Shown here: piece after piece, positions 14,261 to 20,816 of the stretch
How the letters are laid out: every line of letters begins with the position of its first letter
How positions within the stretch are numbered: position 1 is the stretch's first letter
Source of the DNA: an uncultured Lachnospiraceae bacterium
GTDB taxonomy: Bacteria > Bacillota > Clostridia > Lachnospirales > Lachnospiraceae
Reading direction: 5' to 3'
Length of the DNA: 29,722 bases
Assembly (NCBI GenBank): GCA_910584785.1
Contig: CAJUDX010000012.1
Coordinates: forward strand, 11,334-41,055
The notes under the pieces: model-generated
What the model was told of the DNA's origin: nothing
Database searches by the model: none
Seen by the model: the letters and a program-made list of their open reading frames with translations, nothing else
Made by a program: the position numbers and the translations under genes

Positions 14261-15631
14261 CTACAGCACCGCTGCAATCGCCTCTCTCACATTCGCCACC
14301 CCAATCAGCCGAATCCCCTTCACCGGCTTTAATCTCTCCATACACAGCCGCGGAAGCACACAGGTTGTAAACCCCAGTTTCTTCGCCTCATATACCCGAT
14401 GATCCGCCATGGAAACTGCCCTGACCTCCCCAGCCAGTCCCACTTCCCCGAAAATCACCGTCGAAGGGTCAACTGGCCTGTCCTTATAGCTGGAAATCAG
14501 CGCCAGAATAATCGCCAAATCCATCGCCGGTTCATTCAATTTCATTCCTCCGGCAATATTCACGTAGGCGTCAAATCTCCCCAAATCATATCTGCACCGC
14601 TTCTCCAACACCGCCATCAAAAGATTCACCCGGTTAAAATCTGTACCTGCCGCTGTTCTCCTGGCAAGTCCGAAATTCGTTTCTGTCACCAGAGCCTGCA
14701 CCTCCAAAAGGATCGATCTCGTCCCCTCCATCAGACAGGCCACCACTGCCCCCGAAGCATCCTCCGGCCTTCCGCTCAGCAAAAACTCTGAGGGGTTTTC
14801 CACCTCGCAAAGCCCCTCCTCCTGCATCTCAAACACCCCAATTTCATTTGTCGATCCAAACCTGTTCTTCACCGCCCGAAGTATCCGGTAAGAGGCTGTC
14901 CTCTCCCCCTCAAAATAAAGCACCGTGTCCACCATATGCTCAAGCACGCGGGGTCCGGCAACCACTCCCTCCTTTGTCACATGACCGACGATAAAGACCG
15001 CAATCCCCATCCCCTTCGCAAGCTGCATCAAAACATTTGTGCATTCTCGAACCTGGCTCACACTCCCCGGCGCCGAGGTAATCTCCTCCATATACATCGT
15101 CTGAATCGAGTCAATTACCACAACCTCCGGCTTTTCTGCCTCCATAACCTCCCGTATATCCCCAAGATTATTCTCACACAGAAACCTCAGATCCCCCGTC
15201 ACTTCCCCAATTCTGTTCGCCCGAAGCTTAATCTGCTTTAAAGATTCCTCCCCCGAAATATACAAAACCTTCTTCCCGTCTTTCGCCAGGTTCCGGCACA
15301 CCTGTAAAAGAATCGTCGACTTCCCGATTCCCGGATCGCCGCCCACCAGCACCAGAGACCCAATCACAATCCCGCTTCCCAGCACCCGATCCAGTTCGCC
15401 AAATCCCGTACTCATCCGATCCTGTTCGTCAATGGAAATCTCAGACAAAAGGGCAGGTTTAACCTGCCCCTTCCTGCGGATAGAACTTCCCGGCGAGGAT
15501 GACGCTTTCCCCGCAGCAGGTTCTTCCACCATAGTATTCCACTGACGGCAGGCCGGGCACTGCCCCATCCATTTGCTGGACTCAAAACCGCATTCCCTGC
15601 AAAAAAACACACTCGCCTTAGCCTTCGCCAT
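14261..15631 (-). CDS. radA: DNA repair protein RadA (Sms)
   Basis: This 456-residue protein is a full-length RadA, a DnaB-like helicase/ATPase that extends branches during recombination and repair. It has a C4 zinc finger (Cys11, Cys14, Cys25, Cys28), a Walker A GGDPGIGKST (97-106), the RadA-specific KNRFG motif (255-259) and a C-terminal Lon-like domain containing NIAGGMKLNEPAMDLAI. AGGAAGG precedes the ATG. radA follows clpC in many Firmicutes; here a 137-residue hypothetical gene lies between them with only a 20-nt gap to radA. Confidence 0.96.
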   Translation of the reverse strand: MAKAKASVFFCRECGFESSKWMGQCPACRQWNTMVEEPAAGKASSSPGSSIRRKGQVKPALLSEISIDEQDRMSTGFGELDRVLGSGIVIGSLVLVGGDPGIGKSTILLQVCRNLAKDGKKVLYISGEESLKQIKLRANRIGEVTGDLRFLCENNLGDIREVMEAEKPEVVVIDSIQTMYMEEITSAPGSVSQVRECTNVLMQLAKGMGIAVFIVGHVTKEGVVAGPRVLEHMVDTVLYFEGERTASYRILRAVKNRFGSTNEIGVFEMQEEGLCEVENPSEFLLSGRPEDASGAVVACLMEGTRSILLEVQALVTETNFGLARRTAAGTDFNRVNLLMAVLEKRCRYDLGRFDAYVNIAGGMKLNEPAMDLAIILALISSYKDRPVDPSTVIFGEVGLAGEVRAVSMADHRVYEAKKLGFTTCVLPRLCMERLKPVKGIRLIGVANVREAIAAVL

Positions 15632-15651
15632 CGATTTATAACCTTCCTGCC

Positions 15652-16065
15652 CTATGCCTTAACAATCTCTAAATCAATCGGTTTCCCATCTTCCAGATCC
15701 AAATTCACCGCAAGCTTCCCGCTTACATTCGTCGTAATCTCCGCTGTCAGTTCTCTATTCTCAAAAACCTGATAAAGCGTATCCTCTTCTAACTGAAGCG
15801 TAACCTGTGAGGCCTTATACCCCTCTACCCGGCACACAACCCCTTCATCGGTCTCCGAAAAATGATCCACTGCCGTCCCCGGAACTGACTCATATACAAA
15901 CATCCCGTTCCGCTCCAACTTCGTTATCTCATAAAATGTCTTTACCTTATACAAATCACCCTGATGCTCAAAATCCTGTTTCTTCGACTTTTCATTCAGC
16001 GAAAAATTCCCAAAACTAATGCTCCCGTCCTGTTCCGTCTGAATCAACGCTTCAATTCCTGGCAT
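15652..16065 (-). CDS. Conserved-looking hypothetical protein between clpC and radA
   Basis: This 137-residue, acidic, mostly beta-strand protein has no signal peptide or membrane helix. ATG at 16065 is preceded by AGGAGG. The first residues MPGIEALIQ and the segments SFGNFSLNEKSK, LYKVKTFYEITKLERNGMFVYESVPGT (its first 20 residues are the most distinctive) and LQLEEDTLYQVFEN are visible, with no catalytic motif. I recall similar clostridial proteins annotated loosely as endosialidase, but the sequence shows no sialidase motif, so I give no function. Its place in the clpC-radA block suggests coexpression with quality control or repair genes. Confidence 0.72.
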   Translation of the reverse strand: MPGIEALIQTEQDGSISFGNFSLNEKSKKQDFEHQGDLYKVKTFYEITKLERNGMFVYESVPGTAVDHFSETDEGVVCRVEGYKASQVTLQLEEDTLYQVFENRELTAEITTNVSGKLAVNLDLEDGKPIDLEIVKA

Positions 16066-16090
16066 CCTTTTGCCCTCCTAGTGTATTAAT

Positions 16091-16183
16091 CTACTTATCC
16101 GTTACATGGAAATACATTCCATGCTGCCGCAGATGCACAAACCTGCCTGAACAATCGCTATATTTCCAATTACCATTATACAT
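16091..16183 (-). CDS. Candidate 30-residue small protein downstream of clpC
   Basis: ATG at 16183 follows AGGAG (16188-16192) and opens a 30-codon frame ending in TAG at 16091, inside the 154-nt gap between clpC and the 137-residue hypothetical gene. The peptide is rich in aromatic and His residues: M-Y-N-G-N-W-K-Y near the start, GRFVHLRQHG in the middle and YFHVTDK at the end. Composition and ribosome binding site look like a genuine microprotein rather than random sequence. A 7-bp hairpin (CATGGAA/TTCCATG, 16105-16123) lies in its 3' half. Function unknown. Confidence 0.45.
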   Translation of the reverse strand: MYNGNWKYSDCSGRFVHLRQHGMYFHVTDK

Positions 16184-16219
16184 GAATCTCCTAAAAATAA
16201 CCAGCGGAAAATGAAACTT

Positions 16220-18685
16220 TTAAACCACAGCCGCCTTCGTCCCGGTCAGCACCAGTTTGCCATCCTTCCCGGAAACCTGCACCAGATCTCCTTTTTTCAC
16301 CTTTCCGTCGAGAATCTCCTCAGCCAGCTTATCCTCCAGCAGATTTTGAATCGTTCTTCGCAGCGGCCTCGCCCCGTACTTCTCATCGTATCCCTTTTCA
16401 ATCAGCACCTTTCTGGCCTCTTCATCCACCGTAAGACGGATATCCATCTGATCCTTCGTCCGCTTCAAAATCACATCCAGCATAATCCCGGCAATCTGTT
16501 CCATGTGCTCTTTATTCAGCTGATGGAATACAATAATATCATCAATCCGGTTTAAAAACTCCGGTTTAAACAATCGCTTAACCTCTTCCATCACCCGATC
16601 CTTCATTAGCGTATAATTCGCCTTATCGTCATTTACCGAAGTAAATCCCAGGCGCTTTGGCGAGATAATATTCTCTGCCCCTGCATTGGATGTCATAATC
16701 AGAATCGTATTTTTAAAGTCAATCTTTCTTCCCTGCGCATCCGTAATATGCCCGTCGTCAAGCACCTGAAGCAGAATATTAAATACATCCGGGTGGGCCT
16801 TCTCAATCTCATCAAATAAGATCACCGAATAAGGATTTCTCCGCACCTTTTCGCTTAACTGCCCGCCTTCGTCATAGCCCACATAGCCTGGAGGCGACCC
16901 GATCATCTTGGAAACACTGTGCTTTTCCATGTACTCTGACATATCTACCCGGATCAGTGCCGTTTCTGTCCCGAACATCGCCTCAGCAAGCGCTTTGGAA
17001 AGTTCCGTTTTTCCCACGCCCGTAGGCCCTAAAAACAGAAAGGAACCAATGGGCCGCTTCGGGTCCTTTAATCCCACCCGGCCCCTGCGGATAGCCTTGG
17101 AAATCGCCGTCACAGCCTCTTCCTGACCAACAACCCGCTGATGAAGGATGGATTCCAGCTTCCGCAGCCGTTCGGATTCCTCTTCCTCTAACTTCTTCAC
17201 CGGAATCTTCGTCCATCCGGCTACGATATCAGCAATCTGGTTTTCATCCACCACAAGCTTACGGCTGACCTTTTCCTTTTCCCATTTTGCACGGAGTTTT
17301 TCAATTTTTTCACGCTTTTTCGCCTGCTTTTTCTTAATTTCCCCGGCCTTTTCATAGGCTTCCGCTTTAATTGCTGCTTCTTTATTTTTCTCTAAGGCTT
17401 CAATTTCCTGCTCTAAAACCTTAACCTCCTCCGGCTCCACAAAGCTGGAAAGTCTTACTTTAGAAGAGGCCTCGTCAATTAAATCAATCGCCTTATCCGG
17501 CAGAAAACGGTCATTAATATATCTGGAGGACAGCTTAACCGCCGCCTCTAACGCTGCATTCGTAATGGTTACCTTGTGATGATCCTCATACCGCCCCCGA
17601 AGTCCCATTAAGATGGCAATGCTTTCCTCCACCCCTGGCTCCTCCACAGTCACTGGCTGGAATCGCCGCTCTAAGGCCGCATCCTTTTCAATGTATTTTC
17701 GGTACTCCTCAATCGTCGTCGCCCCAATCAGCTGAATTTCTCCTCTGGCTAAGGACGGCTTTAGGATATTCGATGCATCAATTGCGCCTTCTGCCCCGCC
17801 TGCGCCGATAATCGTGTGGATTTCATCGATAAACAGCAAAACCTGTCCATCCTCCATCACTTCCCTGAGCACCCGCTTAATTCTTTCTTCAAACTCGCCC
17901 CGATACTTCGACCCCGCTACCATGCCTGATAAGTCCAGAGTTACCACGCGCTTTTCCAAAATCGTCTCCGGCACATCACCCGCGGCAATCATCTGGGCAA
18001 GTCCTTCCACCACTGCCGTCTTTCCCACGCCCGGTTCACCAATTAAACATGGATTATTTTTTGTCCTTCGGCTTAAAATCTGAATCACCCTCTGGATTTC
18101 ATTTTCCCGTCCAATCACCGGATCAAGCTTTCCCTCGCGGGCAAGTGCAGTCAAATCACGGCTGTAATTATCAAGAACAGGCGTATTGCTGCGGCCTCTG
18201 GCCTGACTACGGCTCCCCGGCAGTTCCTCCTTAGCGCTTGCCGGGGCATCCTCTCCCATCGCTGAGAGCAAATCAATATAAAGTTTTTGAATGCTGATTC
18301 CCAGAGTATTTAGCAGCCTGGTCGCCACACAGTCTCCTTCCTTAATCATGGCAATCAGCAGGTGCTCTGTCCCGATTAATGGCGCACGGAAGCGAACAGC
18401 CTCTTTATAGCTATTTTCCAAAACCCTTCTGGCACTGGGGGTATAGCCGCTCTTCTCCGCCATACCCACGATATTATTGGGGGAAATCAGCTGGCTTACC
18501 AGCTCCAGCACCTTTTCTTCCTCGATTCCGCATTCCTCTAACACCTTGGCGGCAACTCCGGTGCCTTCGTGAAGCAGGCCAAGCAGAAGATGCTCTGTCC
18601 CTACATAATTATGGCCCAGGCTTTCTGCCGCACCCGCGGCAAGATTAATGGCTTCCCTGGCCTTTGCTGTAAATCTATCGATCAT
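16220..18685 (-). CDS. clpC: ATP-dependent Clp protease ATP-binding subunit ClpC
   Basis: This 821-residue Hsp100 unfoldase partners ClpP. The N-terminal double Clp-N repeat (about 1-145) is where McsB-made phosphoarginine is read in the family. The first AAA+ domain has Walker A GEPGVGKT (216-223), then a coiled middle domain (about 410-480, rich in Lys/Glu) that binds McsA/MecA-type adaptors. The second AAA+ domain has GPTGVGKTELSKALAEAMFG and a ClpP-docking tripeptide LGF in SPKRLGF. The C-terminal D2-small domain is complete. AGGAGG (18697-18702) lies 11 nt before ATG. The gene is third in the GntR-mcsA-mcsB-clpC operon, 49 nt after mcsB. Confidence 0.97.
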   Translation of the reverse strand: MIDRFTAKAREAINLAAGAAESLGHNYVGTEHLLLGLLHEGTGVAAKVLEECGIEEEKVLELVSQLISPNNIVGMAEKSGYTPSARRVLENSYKEAVRFRAPLIGTEHLLIAMIKEGDCVATRLLNTLGISIQKLYIDLLSAMGEDAPASAKEELPGSRSQARGRSNTPVLDNYSRDLTALAREGKLDPVIGRENEIQRVIQILSRRTKNNPCLIGEPGVGKTAVVEGLAQMIAAGDVPETILEKRVVTLDLSGMVAGSKYRGEFEERIKRVLREVMEDGQVLLFIDEIHTIIGAGGAEGAIDASNILKPSLARGEIQLIGATTIEEYRKYIEKDAALERRFQPVTVEEPGVEESIAILMGLRGRYEDHHKVTITNAALEAAVKLSSRYINDRFLPDKAIDLIDEASSKVRLSSFVEPEEVKVLEQEIEALEKNKEAAIKAEAYEKAGEIKKKQAKKREKIEKLRAKWEKEKVSRKLVVDENQIADIVAGWTKIPVKKLEEEESERLRKLESILHQRVVGQEEAVTAISKAIRRGRVGLKDPKRPIGSFLFLGPTGVGKTELSKALAEAMFGTETALIRVDMSEYMEKHSVSKMIGSPPGYVGYDEGGQLSEKVRRNPYSVILFDEIEKAHPDVFNILLQVLDDGHITDAQGRKIDFKNTILIMTSNAGAENIISPKRLGFTSVNDDKANYTLMKDRVMEEVKRLFKPEFLNRIDDIIVFHQLNKEHMEQIAGIMLDVILKRTKDQMDIRLTVDEEARKVLIEKGYDEKYGARPLRRTIQNLLEDKLAEEILDGKVKKGDLVQVSGKDGKLVLTGTKAAVV

Positions 18686-18734
18686 AACCTTGTGTTCCTC
18701 CTGTATTCCACTCGCGTTTTTATTCTCTGTGCCA

Positions 18735-19769
18735 TCAGGCTAACTCCGGCAATTCCTTCCTCACATACTCTGCTCTTGCCATATCCAGCTCATCCTTCCC
18801 CAGAGGCTTGTGCGAAAGCTTTTGGAGATTTGCCTGCTGGATACCAAGCATCATGCGATAAATGGAACATGGCTCCTTCACACGGATCAGGCCGTCGTCT
18901 GCCCCCGCCATCAGCTGGGAAAGGAAGATCATGCCATCCTTGCCGGACAGCCTGCGGGCGTACTTTAACACGCCATAGGACTTATACACCTCGTCCTCAC
19001 GCTCCAGACGTTGATTGGTCAAGGTAGCCTCGCGCACCTGCTTTTCCTGCCGGTTAAGCTGCCCTGCCATCCTTGTCACCAGATCTATAATTTCCTGCTC
19101 GGAAAGCCCCAAGGTCTTTTGATTGGCAATCTCAAACAAAGAACCATAGTTTTCGCTTCCCTCCCCGTAAACCCCGCGCAGGGTAAGACCAAATCGGCTC
19201 ATCTCCCCGACCAGGCTGGAGAACTTCTTTCCCAACGAAAGGGTGGGCAAATGCAGAGTAACGGAAGCCTTAAGGCCAGTTCCAACATTGGTGGGAAAAG
19301 AAGTGAGATAGCCATATTTCTCATCAAAGGCATAGGAAAACCGGGCATTGACATAATCGTCCAGCTTATCTGCCCGGCTCCACAGTTCATTTAAACAAAG
19401 ACCCGTGGAAAGAAACTGCATGCGGATGTGGTCATCTCCGTTCAACACCAGGCTGACGCTCTCATCGCGGGAGACGATCAGACCCACCATTCCTTTTTTA
19501 TTCAGTATCGCGGAATTTAAAATCCGCCTTTCCCTAAGCGCCCTCCGGCTTAATTCATCCAGTTCTTCCAGATAGGCATACTCATACGGGGTGCCGTCCA
19601 GCTCCTCTAAATTTTTTAAACCAAACTCCAGGCGCTTAACCAGTTCTTCCCCCTCCCGGTCCGACAGGGTCTTGGGGAAGCGGTATTGATCCCAGTTGCG
19701 CACCAGACGAACCCGGCTGCTTACAATATTGGGCTCACTCTCTGCCTTTTGTTCAAACCACTTAACCAT
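18735..19769 (-). CDS. mcsB: Protein arginine kinase McsB, with altered catalytic loop
   Basis: This 344-residue protein belongs to the phosphagen-kinase-like arginine kinases that mark proteins for ClpCP. Conserved landmarks are SSRVRLVRN (17-25), GYLTSFPTNVGTGL (153-166) and RGVYGEGSE (198-206). Two departures stand out. The catalytic NEEDH loop of B. subtilis McsB reads NGDDH here (110-114). The C-terminal RDxxRA motif, which forms the allosteric phosphoarginine site in B. subtilis, reads LDMARA (328-333). Activity may be changed, or these may be lineage variants. ATG at 19769 overlaps mcsA by 8 nt and is preceded by AGGAGGAG inside mcsA. Confidence 0.93.
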   Translation of the reverse strand: MVKWFEQKAESEPNIVSSRVRLVRNWDQYRFPKTLSDREGEELVKRLEFGLKNLEELDGTPYEYAYLEELDELSRRALRERRILNSAILNKKGMVGLIVSRDESVSLVLNGDDHIRMQFLSTGLCLNELWSRADKLDDYVNARFSYAFDEKYGYLTSFPTNVGTGLKASVTLHLPTLSLGKKFSSLVGEMSRFGLTLRGVYGEGSENYGSLFEIANQKTLGLSEQEIIDLVTRMAGQLNRQEKQVREATLTNQRLEREDEVYKSYGVLKYARRLSGKDGMIFLSQLMAGADDGLIRVKEPCSIYRMMLGIQQANLQKLSHKPLGKDELDMARAEYVRKELPELA

Positions 19770-20343
19770 TCTGCTCCTCCTCCCGCCGTAATTCCTTTAT
19801 CTGATCCCGGTAACGGGCGGCTTCTTCATATTCTTCCTTTTCAATGGCCTCCTCAAGCCTTGCCTTTAACAGGGTAATCGTCTCTGCACGGCTGGTTGTC
19901 TCCGTTACCACCATGCCGACCGGGGCGTTTTCATTGCCCGTAACTGCACTGACCGGCTCCATCTTCCTGAACCTGGGCTGTTTGCCCTTATGGCTGTCAT
20001 TTCCCTGAAGTTTTTTAATCTTATCGCCAATCAGCAAATCAAACACATGATAGCAGTCAGGGCAGCCAAAACGGCTGTGCTCGACAAAGTCCTGGTAGCT
20101 GGTTTTGCAGATCGGACAGGTAATCTGCTGAAGCTTATCTTCCTTCTGGCTGCTTTCCTCTAACCCCAAAAGACTGGAAAGAAGTTTTGCCAGGGGAAAT
20201 TCCCCGTCAAAAATCGCTGAATAATGCCCCATATCCATTTCCTTAGCGCACTGAGAGCACAGGTTATGCTCCGTCTTTACGCCGTTGATAACCTCAGTAT
20301 AGCGAATATTCGCTTCTCTGATCTTACAATTTTCACATAACAT
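19762..20343 (-). CDS. mcsA: McsA, zinc-binding activator of McsB
   Basis: This 193-residue protein has two CXXC zinc pairs at the N-terminus (Cys3, Cys6, Cys29, Cys32), a second set (Cys76, Cys79, Cys94, Cys97) and a C-terminal UvrB/UvrC-type helical motif (about 155-190). These are the features of McsA, which binds and activates McsB and links it to ClpC. ATG at 20343 is chosen over the in-frame GTG at 20358 because GAGGAGG lies 7 nt before it. It starts 11 nt after the regulator gene and overlaps mcsB. Confidence 0.95.
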   Translation of the reverse strand: MLCENCKIREANIRYTEVINGVKTEHNLCSQCAKEMDMGHYSAIFDGEFPLAKLLSSLLGLEESSQKEDKLQQITCPICKTSYQDFVEHSRFGCPDCYHVFDLLIGDKIKKLQGNDSHKGKQPRFRKMEPVSAVTGNENAPVGMVVTETTSRAETITLLKARLEEAIEKEEYEEAARYRDQIKELRREEEQNG

Positions 20344-20354
20344 TAGCAGCCTCC

Positions 20355-20747
20355 TCACTCCGCTTGTGTGCCGGAGTTTTTTGAAAACACATTATAAATT
20401 TCATCAACCAGCTGATGCACCTCCGTCCGGGAGATATTTTTGCAAATTCCCCTGGCCAGAACGACATACAGATTTTGGCGAAGTTCTTCCAAGGCCTGAA
20501 GTTTATCAATATCCAGGCTGATAATCGCACCCTTGCGCCGGTCAAGCTTAACAAAACCTTCCTGGCGCAGGATAGAATAGGCTTTATTTACTGTATGCAT
20601 ATTGATGCCGATTTGATCCGCCAGACTTCTCACAGACGGCAGCGGGTCCCCTTCGCAGAAGGTCTCCATGGCAATTCCCAGGATAATCTGGTTGCAGAGC
20701 TGGAGGTAAAAGGCTTCATCGCTGTTAAAATCAATTTTTAAAATCAT
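20355..20747 (-). CDS. GntR-family (YtrA-type) regulator at the head of the mcsA-mcsB-clpC operon
   Basis: This 130-residue protein has a winged helix-turn-helix (about 10-75) with the GntR pattern FYLQLCNQI, LPSVRSLADQIGINMHTVNKAY and LRQEGFVKLDRRKGAIIS. It is followed by only about 50 helical residues, the short tail of the YtrA subfamily, and has no effector-binding domain. ATG at 20747 is preceded by a weak GGTGA. It is the first gene of the operon, where B. subtilis carries ctsR. A promoter with a palindrome across its -10 lies directly upstream, so it probably represses its own operon. The signal that relieves repression is unknown. Confidence 0.9.
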   Translation of the reverse strand: MILKIDFNSDEAFYLQLCNQIILGIAMETFCEGDPLPSVRSLADQIGINMHTVNKAYSILRQEGFVKLDRRKGAIISLDIDKLQALEELRQNLYVVLARGICKNISRTEVHQLVDEIYNVFSKNSGTQAE

Positions 20748-20777
20748 TCGTTCACCATCTTTCGTTGCTTGCACACT

Positions 20778-20798
20778 TGTTATAGGGATTATATAACA
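20778..20798. promoter_or_regulatory. Inverted repeat over the -10 of the GntR-mcsAB-clpC promoter
   Basis: TGTTATA (20778-20784) and TATAACA (20792-20798) form a perfect 7-bp inverted repeat with a 7-nt centre. The second arm overlaps the -10 hexamer. It is a natural autorepression site for the GntR-type regulator. No CtsR heptad repeats or CIRCE element were seen nearby. Confidence 0.6.
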
Positions 20799-20816
20799 CG
20801 AGATAGGAAATGTCAA
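20788..20816 (-). promoter_or_regulatory. Consensus sigma-A promoter of the GntR-mcsA-mcsB-clpC operon
   Basis: TTGACA (20811-20816) and TATAAT (20788-20793) are separated by 17 nt on the minus strand: a perfect consensus. The TGA stop codon of the upstream OLD-like gene lies inside the -35 hexamer. Such a strong promoter needs a repressor to be stress-regulated. Confidence 0.9.
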
